From positions 79,972,659 to 80,036,658 of the forward strand of contig CM049313.1 of the NCBI GenBank assembly GCA_026874595.1: 64,000 nt of DNA, read 5' to 3'. This document shows, in pieces, positions 47,822 to 59,376 of the stretch. A model generated the notes under the pieces. The model was not told the DNA's origin and did not search any database. It worked only from the letters and a program-made list of their open reading frames with translations. Both the position numbers and the translations under genes were made by a program. The DNA is from Sipunculus nudus. Taxonomy: Eukaryota > Annelida > Sipuncula > Golfingiida > Sipunculidae. Positions within the stretch are counted from its first letter, which is position 1; each line of letters starts with the position of its first letter.

Positions 47822-48871
47822 TTAGTATACCATTGGATCAAACCCAAAACTTTTGAAGTCTCTTTCGTATATTTTCCTCAATTCTCTTAAATCTTCATCG
47901 CTTAGTGTCTGAAATGCCGCTTCTCTTACAGCCTTCTTACGTTTATTAATCACACTTCTCCTTTCAGATTCGGGATACTTTTGTAAGAGGTATTTCATCT
48001 TTTCCCGGCATTTGATATTAGCTTCACCATTTTTGCGTTTTAGCCATTCTTTCATTAGTGGTACGACAGTTTTCCTGTCGGTTTCCGGGTCCACTAATCC
48101 CTCAATTGCAAGATACTGGAAATTCCGCTCAGCACTCCCAGCATCATCCTCGCACTCTAACTTTCTGTTTAAGCGACAACCTGCGATGATCATTGCGTCA
48201 ACACTAGAGTTAGTGAATGTCCACCTTTTATGTTTTCTTCTTGAAATTCCCAGCATGTGTCGCAGATAGTCTACTTCTTCGTCAAAAAATGACAAATTTC
48301 CAATAAAATCGTATTTAATACTACAAGGATGACAAAGTTGGTCGTAACGCCTCCAGTGAGGGTTGTACCCAATCGTTTTATTCTTTTTTCTTATCAGATG
48401 TCCCACAAATTCTTTAAATGTTGGTGGATGGCATCTCTTTTCTGCGTTTGTAGCGTTAGGTCTGAAATTTTTCACCAGGTGTTGTGCAAACTTCCTGAAC
48501 TTGCCCCTTGTTATCATTAACTTAGAGGTATACGCGGACCACAGACGATCGAATGGAGGGCGAACAAACATGACCTTAAGGTATTTCTCCAAGCTGGCTT
48601 TCCTTTCGATTCGAGATTTTTTCTCCAAAGTAGGTCTCTCACTGCTCTTGAAGACGGGCCGTTTTGGATGACCAGGGGTAGTAAGTCGTTTGATATAAGT
48701 TGAGCCAACTTTTGGTATTGCGCAGGCTATAAGTTCCAGACCATCGTGGACAAACATCTGGTGGTAATAACTAGATTTTCTGTCTGTCGGATCCCTTCCG
48801 GTGTAGTTTCCACAAGCCCTGGCAACGTCTCGTTTTCTTTGTTCCATCCTTTCAGCGATTGCTTTGTATTT
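47822..48871 (-). CDS. carbohydrate sulfotransferase, catalytic exon (exon 3)
   Basis: Encodes residues 49-397 of a carbohydrate sulfotransferase of the HNK-1ST/CHST8-14 type (Sulfotransfer_2 family). These Golgi enzymes move sulfate from PAPS to glycan acceptors. The 5'-phosphosulfate loop is AIPKVGSTYIKRL (PKVGST at residues 101-106). The 3'-phosphate site is VRPPFDRLWSAY (151-162). The family block NPHWRRYDQLCHPCSIKYDF plus IGNLSFFDEEVDYL follows at about 218-247, and the C-terminus is YERDFKSFGFDPMVY. Possible N-glycosylation sites include NYT, NAT and NLS. The exon begins after a T-rich acceptor ending AAAG (48875-48872) in phase 0. An ATG further upstream (48916) lies in the intron and would give a weak, unnatural start. 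The exact acceptor glycan cannot be told. Confidence 0.9.
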   Translation of the reverse strand, partial: KYKAIAERMEQRKRDVARACGNYTGRDPTDRKSSYYHQMFVHDGLELIACAIPKVGSTYIKRLTTPGHPKRPVFKSSERPTLEKKSRIERKASLEKYLKVMFVRPPFDRLWSAYTSKLMITRGKFRKFAQHLVKNFRPNATNAEKRCHPPTFKEFVGHLIRKKNKTIGYNPHWRRYDQLCHPCSIKYDFIGNLSFFDEEVDYLRHMLGISRRKHKRWTFTNSSVDAMIIAGCRLNRKLECEDDAGSAERNFQYLAIEGLVDPETDRKTVVPLMKEWLKRKNGEANIKCREKMKYLLQKYPESERRSVINKRKKAVREAAFQTLSDEDLRELRKIYERDFKSFGFDPMVY

Positions 48872-49816
48872 CTTTAAAAAAAAAATATATATAACATGGA
48901 TCATTCTTTCAGTCATTGGTTGTAAATAAATAAAATCCTATCATTTCAAAAATTGGTTTGTATTTCTGTAAAAATTTTAATCATTTGTTAAGACATTAAT
49001 ATTTGTAATTGCATTGACCTATTTTTCTGCGGGGATGAACCTAATAACCACCTGGGAACATATTTCATCCTTTTAACCAATTGTCTATATTTTAGAAAAC
49101 AAAACATTCATGACTGAAATAGAACTGTTAGAAAAGGACGCGTCTTCTGTTTGCAGAACGATACCCGAATGAATGAATATATGGAAAGGAAAGTTACTGT
49201 CTCCTCTCGAAAATGGTCAATATGGTAGTCGATTAGAAATTAAATGCCAATGCACATTTGGAAAAAAAATACAATTGGGTCCCTAATAACATGTCTTCAT
49301 TATTAAATCGCCATTAAATCTCAGTGCAATCTTGTGTTTATTTAGTGAAATCGTAGTAAGGCATTAAAATTATAATTCCTTTGTATATTCTTATACATTT
49401 GAGTGGATTGCAAAGTAGAATACAAAATGTTTCACTGCATTGAGCTGAAATATTTTTACATATAACGTTTAATAGTAAAGATAGAAATTTGAATACTAGA
49501 TAGCGCTGAAAACTAAAAGTGGTAGTCAAATTAAATGACAATAATCTTGTTTAGAAGTATCTTTTTTTGGGTAGGACGCATTACTTTTCACAATAACGTT
49601 GACATCGGGCGTTAACCAGGACTTGTTTTAAAAATAAGTATGCTCCCCGGCAAGAAATCATTTCCAGGCGGCTAGGTAATCTATTCTATGAAATTTTACC
49701 AATATAATAAAACACTGGGTTTGTACCTGGGAGGAGAATTGAAAACGTTTCTCACTTGAGTCCCCCACCATCTACGGCCCCACTGATATTTTATATGATA
49801 TATTCAATTAACGTAC

Positions 49817-49863
49817 CTCTTGGCGAATGGTATTATTAGCACCTTGACCTGTCGAGCCTGTAC
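49817..49863 (-). CDS. carbohydrate sulfotransferase, exon 2 (47 nt, stem region)
   Basis: On the - strand a strong acceptor (TTCTTTCTTCAACAG) precedes 47 nt that end at the donor GTACGT (49816-49811). Entering with two bases of a split codon, it reads TGSTGQGANNTIRQE and leaves in phase 0, which is exactly what exon 3 requires. The content is polar, with a possible N-glycosylation site (NNT), as expected of the flexible stem between the membrane anchor and the catalytic domain. It is a prediction from splice signals and phase, not from homology. Confidence 0.65.
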
Positions 49864-50054
49864 CTGTTGAAGAAAGAAGGAACATACAATAAACCCTGAA
49901 AAGTTATAAGTCAGTCTCTTCATGGTTTCACTGTATCTTTTTCAATAGTTCTTCTATAAAATGAGGGTCAATAATTTTCGGCATAATCTTGTGGTGCGTA
50001 TATTGAATTCACCTTGTTTGGAGAGATGGAGGTGGAGAAATGATCAATAGTAAA

Positions 50055-50055
<1 letters not shown>

Positions 50056-50090
<35 letters not shown>

Positions 50091-50145
50091 TTGACCCAGT
50101 TGTGGCTCTGTTGTTACTGTGTTAACAACAGAGCCACAACTTGGT

Positions 50146-50191
<46 letters not shown>
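50056..50191. repeat. (CA)n/(TA)n microsatellites flanking a perfect hairpin
   Basis: A (CA)n and short (TA)n tract, then GTTGTGGCTCTGTTGTTA (50099-50116), a six-base loop, and the exact reverse complement (50123-50140), then a long (TA)n tract to about 50190. The TA tracts on both sides can extend the stem into a large cruciform. It lies in sulfotransferase intron 1. Confidence 0.9.
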
Positions 50192-50199
50192 TCCGTATT

Positions 50200-52640
50200 T
50201 ATCGGATGACATCTCCAGTTTGTGTTGACATATGGATTTCAGACTTGACCTATATGGCCCGCCACTTAAACAAGAATCCTTTTCATTTGGGGTCAAAGGT
50301 CAAAGTCACAGTACCCTATTATCTAAAAAGATTGTGGGTGCATTTAAAGCCAAACTTTTCGTCCCCTACCTTCAGTTTCTCCGCATGTGTCTAACCTACC
50401 AATAGGAAAGAACCTGATAGACTTTGGGGTCACAAGGCCAAAGTCACAGGGCCCATCATTTCATAAATTTGTTTATGGACGATAACCCCAGTTTTGGAAG
50501 ACATATCGGCTTCAAACTTCATCTCAGGGGATCCCATTTTAAAAAAAGGTTAATAAAGATATCATTTATACAAATTCAGCTTAGCGTCGTGACCCATGGG
50601 TCCCTAGCTGTTCATATTAAGCATACATATTCATATATATATATCTTATTTACGTGCTAAAAATTAGGATAATATAATATAATTTTTTAAGTTATGGGCC
50701 CTAACATAATGCAATTTGTAAAAAAACCCCAAAAAACCAGGAAAGATATTTACTCAACTAACACGGGAAAAGTTGAAGCTGGAGACTTTTTTCGAAGGAT
50801 ATAACTTTATTTTAATCAAAAATTCATTTGTTTACCAAAGATTAGATCAGAATTCTGTATTTTTTTAATTTATAAGCATAGATATAAAATCAGTTAACTG
50901 AATTTTGCCCAACTTTGACCATGGCATATTTTTACCTGTAAGTACAGTTGATTTTTAATATACACAGCATGTACGCATCAGGATTTTATCTGTTAAAGTC
51001 TAAAATTCTAAAATATAAGCTATAATTAGGCTAGTTATTTAACTTTTCTGGATTTTCTATTGTATCCCCTTTGCATTGTCCAGCCCACTTCTGGTCACTG
51101 GAGGTCATTTATACCTGATAAATAATGCGTCACTGGTTGAGCTCCTCTGCTGTCACAGATGTACAGCAATATCTCTTATTCTTTGAACTGTATTTCCTTA
51201 ATCATAAAGCTGTATCCACTCCAATGTTAAAAACTTTTCTTGAAATGGTAAATCAAGGAGTAAGCTAAAGATGCCATGATGTGGAAAAAATGTAGCATAC
51301 ATGAAGTAATTAATTTTATTTAAAATCATTTAACTTATTGAAATATTTATAATTAAAACCATCAGTATACATTATTTGAAAATGTATGAGCCAATTTATT
51401 GATAAATAAAGTTACAATTTAGAATTGTGAATTCTGAGTCTCGTTTTATTTTCAGATATTTATTGTTTTGCAAATATAGAAAATGCATTTTTATGGAATA
51501 AAATACATTTGTATGCATAAGATGATGTTATCTGTAATACCAGTCCCCCTAGAGAGGTGTTTAACCGCCTACCAATCCAAAGTGATGCCTTACTCTCACT
51601 ATCTTGAAAATAAGGCCAGGGTGAAAAAAATCAGGTGATAATCTGTCATATGTGACTGTTATTCTGACCAAGTAAGTTTTGGAAAATCACCAAAATTGAG
51701 ATCTAGTGCAAACTTTTCGCAGGAAAAGTACGCTCCCGAGGCAGCGGAAATCTTGCGCTTCTAAAGAAGCAACTGATTTTCACGCTGCCAGCTTTGACCG
51801 TTTATGATATATTTAGACACCAGATGGCGGTTCGTTGTCCACTGAAATGTGCCTATGGTGTGACAAGCAGCCAATCAGCTGCCAATAAACAAACACTCGA
51901 CAGGCATCCTGGCTCCGCTCATTGCTGCGCTTCAAACGCCGCTTGGTGACCTCTCCGATTATGACAGTATGACTGTGTTAGCGTAGCCATGTAACTGTTG
52001 TCTGCAGAACTGAAACCAGCCAGCGAGGTGTGCACGCAGCCTTTGTTGTTACGTTTCGTTTGAATTACAGCTCACCGGCCGAGCATCCTATGTGCCCAAG
52101 ACCCTAAGCAAACCACGTCAGGGACAATTCTCTCTGAGCCTGTGGCCTGTTCAGACGGTTACGCTGGGGGATGAGCTGTCACTCAAAAAGAAATGAATAT
52201 GATTGGCTCCGTGTATTCCTCGCTTGGCTTTGTCTTCCAGCACAAGGTCTCATCTGATTGGACAAAAATACAGTGCTCCCCTCTGGTGTTGCAATTCAGG
52301 ATACGAGGTCATAACAAACAGCGCCTTACGATATAGGTAGTAGCCCTATAGGTAAAGCGCTGTGTAAAGAGCGTAAGAAAAAGAAGAAAAGCATAAGAAG
52401 AAAACCCCTCCATAAATCCCTACCGTTAGGGGAAAGAGATATATACTTAATAATATCAAAATAAGACAAGGTAGCTTTATAGTCAAAGAGACATCGAAAT
52501 ACATCCAAATGTAATACTCTACAGATTTAATGGCTCACTCATTAAAAATTTTCACATCTCAGAATCTTCCAGCTCCACGTTTCGCAGTTAAACAAACAAG
52601 GTAAATTAAAAACCTTTGGTGTATTGTGTCCATGCATATT
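50200..52640. other. intron 1 DNA, no feature recognised
   Basis: Within the presumed first intron of the sulfotransferase. Stretch 51720-52270 is somewhat GC-richer than the rest. No exon with matching splice phase, domain or transposon end was recognised. Confidence 0.45.
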
Positions 52641-52659
52641 GTATTGTCGTCCTTCTCTA

Positions 52660-52785
52660 ACAGTTAATTTGCCATGATATTTGTCTCTTTTTTTTGCCAT
52701 GATATTTGTTTTTTTTTGCCATGATAATAGTCCTTTTTTGCCATGCATGATAATTGTCTGTTTATTGCAATGATATTTGGGGAAA
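52660..52785. repeat. poly-T/GCCATGATA satellite, short block
   Basis: About five units of the form GCCATGATATTTGTCTTTTT, the same family as 53460-54285, ending at the start of the first copy of the duplicated segment. Confidence 0.85.
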
Positions 52786-53460
52786 ATCGGGCGTTAAAAA
52801 TCAGACTGCCAAGGCCAAGAGTGTGTGACAACCAGTTTATTCATATAGTAGAGAAAAACCCTAATTATTAGATTATACCTTATAAGATTATAATTGCGGC
52901 AACAATTTACAAGATAATATGCCTTATATCGCAATATCGCATGGATAATATGCCTGCATGAACAATATGGAACAAGTCATAACCTAGAGAGGATAGATGC
53001 TAAACCGTGTTGAACATGACGGCAAGAACCCTAATGACAACCACGTGCCTGGTGGTTCTCACTGCAAGACGTACGGCTGTAGCAATAATATTTGTACCTT
53101 GAAAATACCTGTCAATGTTACTTACTTTACATACACCGTTTTAACGTAAATAATATCACATACAACGTTCTGGGCTCATAAAGATCGGTATGTTATGTTA
53201 ACCTTATACAGTATAATAACTTATAATTAAGCGAAGAAAATATTATAGCGTAGCGCAATGCGGTATATGAATACAAGTCGGTGCCTGTTTAACATTTGTA
53301 CTGGTTTAAACTTAAATTAAATTATCACTGGTTTTATGAAAAGCTTAAACATTTTAAAGGTAAACTGTGCATAGCCTACCTGTAGCAAAAGCTCATACTC
53401 TACCGAAATACTCAAGTGTGCCTCCTGTAACGTTTTATGCAGTCACATCGGAGCAAGGTT
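52786..53460. repeat. duplicated segment, copy 1 (~0.67 kb)
   Basis: Matches 54672-55538 along its length, with shared stretches such as AATCAGACTGCCAAGGCC, ACCAGTTTATTCATATAG, ACGTGCCTGGTGGTTCTCAC and GTAACGTTTTATGCAGTCAC. It lacks about 0.2 kb present in copy 2 after the GAGAAAAACCCT segment. It is sandwiched between two blocks of the poly-T satellite. Confidence 0.88.
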
Positions 53461-54285
53461 TATTTCAATGATATTTGTCTTGTTTTTTGCCATGATATTG
53501 GTCTTGTTTTTTCCCCATGATATTTGTCTTGTTTTTTTGCGATCATATTTGTCTTGTTTTCCCCCATAATATTTGTCTCCTTTTTGCCATGCATGATAAT
53601 TGTCTTGTTTTTTTGCCATTATATTTGTCGTGATTTTTTCCCCATGATATTTGTCTTTTTTTTTGCCATGCATAATAATTGTCTGTTTTTTTTTGCCATG
53701 ATAATTGTCTGTTTTTTTTTTGCCATGATATTTTTCTTATATTTTGCCATGATATTTGTCTTGTTTTTTATCTTGCATAATAATTGTCTGGTTTTTTTTG
53801 CCATGCTATTTGTCTTGTTTTTCCCCCATGATATTTGTCTTGTTTTTTTTTGCCATGATATTTGTCGTGTTTTTTGCCATGATATTTGTCTTGTTTTTTT
53901 TGCCATGTATGATAATTATCTGTTTTTTTTTCCTTGCTATTTGTCTTGTTTTTTGCCATGATATTTGTCTTGTTTTTTTTTGCCATGCATGATAATTGTC
54001 TTTTTTTGGCCAAGATAATTGTTTTTTTTTTGCCATGATATTTGTCTTGGTTTTTTTTTTGCAATATATTTCTCTTGTTTTTTTTTTATCATGCATGATA
54101 ATTGTCTGTTTTTTTTGCCATGATATTTGTCTTTTTTTTGCCATGACATTGGTCTTCTTTTTTCCCCCATGATATTTGTCTTTTTTTTGCCATGATAGTC
54201 GTCTTGTTTTTTTTTGCCATGATGTTTGTCTTTTTTTTGCCATGACATTTGTCTTGTTTTTTGCCATGATATTTGCATTTGTTCC
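53460..54285. repeat. ~25-bp poly-T satellite, ~32 copies
   Basis: Units of GCCATGATATTTGTCTTG plus 6-9 T residues, with variants GCATGATAATTG and CCCCATGATATTTG. Length varies through the T run. Lys/Gln-rich frames on - and Phe/Cys-rich frames on + are artefacts. Confidence 0.93.
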
Positions 54286-54671
54286 TGCTTGAGAAACCTA
54301 ATCAGATTGGAAATACATCACTACATATATAAAAACGCAACATATGAGAATTATTATGAAATTAATTAAAAATGTCATGTGTTAAGGCACATGCTAACAA
54401 AAAATACCACTTCTTTCAAATTTGTTATAAACGATAAGTAATGAAAGTTCAGAAATAATTCTCAGTATGGTCACTCTTGCTCCTGACAGCCATTCTTTGT
54501 TAAAAAAAAATTTGCTCTAATTTGTGAGTTCTTCTAATTAACAAATACCCAAAATAGACAGGTATACGTTAATGTCTTGGTGTATTCTACTAACTTATTT
54601 TAAAAGCCACTACCTTCCCTTTAATATCTATATAATTAATGTATAAACTGATGTAACGGGGAACACCACGG

Positions 54672-55538
54672 GAAAACCGGGCGTGAAAATCAGACTGCCA
54701 AGGCCTAGAGTGTGTGACTACCAGTTTATTCATATAGTCTATAGAGAAAAACCCTGTTGAAATACATGAAATGGGAAGTGTTAAGTACACCGTTACTGTT
54801 CATCCGACCGGTTCAATAACAGTTTTAGGTACATCGTTAATGTTATTAATTTATTGTTCAACATACCGGTTCTATTATAGTTTCTTAAAAAATTATATGA
54901 ACGTTACATACCGTTGACATTAGAAATTCAACTGCGATAATATAATTATAAGATTATACCTTATAAGATTATAATTGCGGCAACAATTTACAAGATAATA
55001 TGTCTTATATCGCAATATCGCATAGATAATATGCCTGCATGAACAATATGGAACAAGTCATACAATAGAGAGGATAGAGGCTAAACCGTGTTGAACATGA
55101 CGGCAAGAACCCTCATGACAACCACGTGCCTGGTGGTTCTCACTGCAAGACGTACGGCTGTAGCAATAATATATTTGTACCTTGAAAATACCTGTCAATG
55201 TTACTTACTTTACAAACACCGTTTTAACGTAAATAATATTACATACAACGTTCTGGGCTTATAAAGCTCGGTATGTTATGTTAACCTTATACAGTATAAT
55301 AACTTATAATTAAGCGAAGAAAATATTATAGCGTAGCGCAATGCGGTATACGAATATAAGTCGGTGCCTGTTTAACATTTGTACTGGTTTCAACTTAAAT
55401 TATTACTGGTTTAATGACAAGCTTAAACATTTTAAAGTTAAACTGTGCATAGCCTACCTGTAGCAAAAGCTCATACTCTACCGAAATACTCAAGGGTGCC
55501 TCGTGTAACGTTTTATGCAGTCACATCGGAAAAAGGTT
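54672..55538. repeat. duplicated segment, copy 2 (~0.87 kb)
   Basis: Longer copy of the same segment, in the same orientation. On the - strand it could be read as TGTGACTGC ... CCCCGTTACA with AATAAA inside, which recalls an LTR. However, similarity to copy 1 continues past the supposed TG end (TCGGA then AAGGTTTA in both), so LTR status is not supported. Confidence 0.85.
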
Positions 55539-55573
55539 TACGACGGAATGGCAACGGATGACCACGAGCCACC

Positions 55574-56129
55574 AAAGCCGTGGTCCCAACCCGCCGTACT
55601 TGCAAGTGCGTGCTGTCTACTTGCAAAAACGTGGGCAAAACTTCGGGATCCGTACGTTGTGAGTACCGCCTCAGTACGGATTTAGGAGCACGCAGACACG
55701 CCGTAGCACTTTTAGTGCAGGAGGAACTTTCGCTGCGTTCGGGGTGCGTTCGGGCTACGGATTCACCCCAAAATCGGGCGGAAAACTCACGTTCATCGAA
55801 CTTGCACGCACTTACAACATGCGAGTGAGTAAGGGCACCGTACGTGAGCTGCACGTGTAAGTACTGCCTCAGTACGACAACGTGGCAACCGCACGGAGAT
55901 CGTCCGTTACAAGCACATTGTAAGCACGTACAACTCACCACGTGCGCGTCGTACGATGCATGCAAACGCTCACGGGCCACGTACTTACAACTTGCGCAAC
56001 CGTGCGTTGACACACTCCCTCCCTACTCTTGCTACTCCCTCCCCACGTTTTCAGAAAAACGTTGCGGCCGTGGCCTCCCCAAAAAACGTACGGACTAAAA
56101 CACGCACGGAGGGTTGTGACCGGGGCTTA
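55574..56129. mobile_element. ~555-bp palindrome-rich MITE
   Basis: The left end AAAGCCGTGGTCCCAACCCG is an imperfect inverted match to GGGTTGTGACCGGGGCTTAA at the right end. The interior is CpG-rich with many ACGTAC/GTACGT, CGTGCG and CTTACAA motifs in both orientations. The TIRs resemble those of the element at 46452-47069 (AAGCC or AACCT, then GGTC or AGTC, then CA), so the two may be distant relatives. The 166-codon - strand frame here has no domain support. Confidence 0.6.
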
Positions 56130-57221
56130 ACTTGAAAAGCAAAAGCGTTTGTTTTACCGACTGAATTGTCTTCACAACAGTTGGCTCAAGGCTAACTGAA
56201 AAGGGCCATTCGTGTGGAATGCATGCACGGACCTGAGTACACGGTGAACAACCGTGCGTTCCTAATTGTGACGAAAACAGGGTGTGTGAATTCGCTCTTT
56301 TATACTGAAATAAAATGGAGAATAATATACACCAATGTGTGCTAGGATGTAAAGGCTGAGGGAGAAGTTTGTGTATAAATAGGCATAAAATACGTTAGTT
56401 TATAAAAAAAACCCCATGAAATATATATATTTTTATCTAAAATATTTAGTCACCAAATAACAAGTTTTTCTTGCTTACTTAAGTACCGTATGTAACTGGT
56501 GTAACTGAAATGCGGAATTGTTGTTATTTATTTCAGAATTTAATATTAATAAAAAATGGCGGCTCCTGGTAATAAAAATTGTAAAATATATTTTCCATCA
56601 GTTTATATTGGAAGTCTTATAGTATGTCTAAAAAGAGACATTTAGAAAATGCATTGTGGAAGAAGAAAATTCTGTTGCAATTATTTGGACCTTTTGTCTT
56701 TATTATGCATGCTAATTCTACTGTTGTGGTGGTTTCGAGCCCCCCCCCCTCTCTCTCTATCTTAGTATATAATTAACATATAAAATAAACAATTTAGCTC
56801 TTAATTTTTTTGTTTGCATTTGATATAAAAATGAGCGCTATAAAAATATTAAGTGGTTCACACTGTGAAAGATAATGCTCGGTAAACAGGAGAGTCACAG
56901 ACTGCGGACACTCCCTGCTGCCATCTTACGAGTGATTGGTTAACTACCTTTAAATATATCAGGCAAACTGACATTACAGACTGCAGTTAACACGGCCCCC
57001 CTGCATCAGAATAGATAAGAGACGTGGTGACAGAATCCAAGACGTGTGTCCTTGTGTATGGTGGGGAGCATCAATACGTGATTATGTTAATTATAACTGG
57101 TTGTCTATCAATCCAGGGTAGGAAAGGTTCTTGTCTCCGACCTATCCCAGAAGGAACGACGATAACATTTGTGGTCAGGGTTAACGGAGCTATGATAATA
57201 ATAAAACATAACAATACTCAC
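56130..57221. other. intron 1 DNA near exon 1, no feature recognised
   Basis: AT-rich, with short C and CT runs near 56738-56760. No coding or RNA feature was recognised. The 96-codon + strand frame at 57024-57314 overlaps exon 1 on the other strand and is its shadow. Confidence 0.5.
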
Positions 57222-57318
57222 CAACATAACCTGTTCGGTGTGCTGCAAACAGTAAAATCACTCCACACAGAAAGACTGTCCCAGACAGTTTCAAGTACCA
57301 ATACCGGTCTCTAGCCAT
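57222..57318 (-). CDS. carbohydrate sulfotransferase, exon 1 (signal anchor)
   Basis: The ATG at 57318 (context GCAGAGATGG) opens MARDRYWYLK, a short basic cytosolic tail. Next is the hydrophobic segment LSGTVFLCGVILLFAA (residues 11-26), then HRTGYV. The donor is G|GTGAGT (57221-57216). The exon ends one base into a codon, which joins the two leading bases of exon 2 to give Gly33. This is the classic type II Golgi signal anchor. The three exons total 97 + 47 + 1050 nt, i.e. 397 residues, within the usual size for the family. The 7.4-kb intron between exons 1 and 2 holds the repeats listed below. No promoter element could be identified. Confidence 0.68.
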
Positions 57319-57960
57319 CTCTGCTAGGAACAGGGCATGGCATCGCAAAACAGTGCCGATTGTGTAGCCGATGAGACAGTGGATCAGTCAGGCATGAGAC
57401 GAAATCATTCACCTGAGACTGTGTTCTATAAGTCACGGGCCACCTGTCACGGAGTTTCCCTTGCTCCACGCCCCTGAGGCACGTTGCATCCTACAGCGGA
57501 GACCAAGCGTGACTTTATAGATAGGCCTTTATATAAAAATATTTAGTTTCTCTTTGTGCCCAAGATGATGAATTATACCGGATCATGATGATGTACGCCA
57601 AAGTTTTATAATCATGTACGTGCGATAATGCTTATTTATGAAAAAGTTTTTTTTTTCTTCTGGATAATTATTGTTAAAGTTTCTGCTAGCATACATGGTT
57701 ATATTTAAAGGTAAAATGAACGGCAAGAATATGTTTCTTTACTTCATTTGGTCATTAGTTTTCATTGTGTGCTTTCTGAGACACGTAGAGCTCTAGAGCT
57801 GACAGGGACACGATTCTTAATTTCATTTCTCTGTTCACCTGATGGTTTAGTGTTTTTTGTTGTTGTTTTTTAAATCATCATAAGTGACCTTTCCTGGCGG
57901 AGAAGTAACGATTCTTTTGGTAAAATCCCTGACTGAGCAGTTTGAATTACTTATTTGATA
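57319..57960. other. upstream flank of the sulfotransferase, promoter not identified
   Basis: About 0.6 kb between the predicted start codon and the 41-bp satellite. It must contain the 5' UTR or an upstream intron, and possibly the promoter. No clear TATA/Inr pair could be chosen. Confidence 0.4.
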
Positions 57961-58985
57961 AAATACCCGGCCCCTTATGTCCACAATTGATTCAGGTTCT
58001 ATAATACAGGGTCACTGATGTCCAGAATGGATTCAGGTTCTATATTAACGGGTCACTTATGTCCTCAATAGAATCAAATTCCATAATACCGATAATACCG
58101 GATCACTGATGTCCACAATGGATTAAGGTTCAATAATACCAGGTCACTGATGTCCACAATGGATTCAGGTTCTATAATATCGGGTCACTGATGTCCACAA
58201 TGGATTCAAGTCCCTTAATACCGGGTCACTGATGTCCACAATGGAATCAAGTTCTATAATACCGGTACACTGATGTCAACAATGGAATCAGGTTCTATTT
58301 TACCGGGTTACTGATGTCCACAATGGAATCAAGTTCTATAATACCACGTCACTGATGTCCACATTGGATTCAGGTTCTCTAATACTGGGTCACTGATGTC
58401 TACAATGGATTCAAGTTCTTTAATACCGGTACACTGATGTCCACAATGGAATCAGGTTCTATTTTACCGGGTTACTGATGTCCACAATGGAATCAAGTTC
58501 TATAATACCACGTCACTGATGTCAACAATGGATTCAGGTTCTCTAATACTGGGTCACTGATGTCTACAATGGATTCAAGTTCTTTAATACCGGTACACTG
58601 ATGTCCACAGTAGAATCAGGTTCTATTTTACCGGGTTACTGATGTCCACAATGGAATCAAGTTCTATAATACCACGTCACTGATGTCCACATTGGATTCA
58701 GGTTCTCTAATACTGGGTCACTGATGTCTACAATGGATTCAAGTTCTTTAATACCGGTACACTGATGTCCACAAAGGATTCAGGTTCTATTATACCGGGT
58801 CACTGATGTCCACAATGGATACAAGTTCTATAATACCACGTCACTGATGTCCACATTGGATTCAGGTTCTATAATACCGGGTCACTGATGTCCACAATAA
58901 CTTCAGGTTCTATAATACCAGTACCAGGTCTTTGAAGTGCACAATGGATTCAGGTTCTATAATACCGGTCACTGATGTCCACAAT

Positions 58986-59376
58986 ATCAAATTCCAAAAT
59001 TTCTTCATATTTCTACTCGTATACAGATTATTTAACTTCAGCGATAGTTTGTTCATATGATTATTCACAGCTTGGTTACAGGCTGAACGATACATTTTTC
59101 TTAGCTGCTTTATAATATGCATATACATGGCCCTCGCGTGGTCTACCACATGATTTCCATATACCATACCAGAAGCGTTGTTTATCACGTGTAATCAAGG
59201 AGTCATAATTCAGCCAGCTGTTTGGCTTAAACCGACCCTTGTATCTATAATGTTTATCATTTATGACCTGAGAACAGGCATCATGCATCGTTTTATTCAT
59301 GTCGTCACACATTGCATCAACCACAGAAGGAGCCTCATCTCTGGATTTCACGTAAGTCAGGTTTACTGCGGGTAAT
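58986..59376 (-). mobile_element. LINE fragment inside satellite, copy 1 (391 bp)
   Basis: The - strand reads a LINE ORF2 segment from between the endonuclease and RT domains: SWLNYDSLITRDKQRFWYGI, then WKSCGRPREGHVYAYYKAAK and further CNQAVNNHMNKLSLKLNNLY. One frameshift occurs in AAGAAAAATG. It is flanked on both sides by ATGTCCACAAT (58975-58985 and 59377-59387), part of the satellite monomer, which fits an 11-bp target duplication. Both ends of the LINE are missing. Confidence 0.75.

Noticed and set aside
48872-48916. ATG at 48916 as start of the sulfotransferase
   Set aside because: It lies upstream of a T-rich splice acceptor and would add MTERMIHVIYIFFLK from intron DNA with no proper signal anchor. 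The three-exon model fits phase and topology better.
53443-54278. Lys/Gln-rich and Phe-rich open frames on both strands
   Set aside because: They are the poly-T/GCCATGATA satellite. T-run length varies freely, which would not be tolerated in a coding sequence.
54652-55525. LTR of a retrotransposon (TG ... CA on the - strand, AATAAA inside)
   Set aside because: Similarity to the other copy runs beyond the proposed end. The flanks have no target duplication, and there is no gag/pol between the copies.
55513-56013. A 166-codon - strand frame in a GC-rich region
   Set aside because: The region is a palindrome-rich MITE with inverted ends. CpG-rich DNA has few stops, and no domain is visible.
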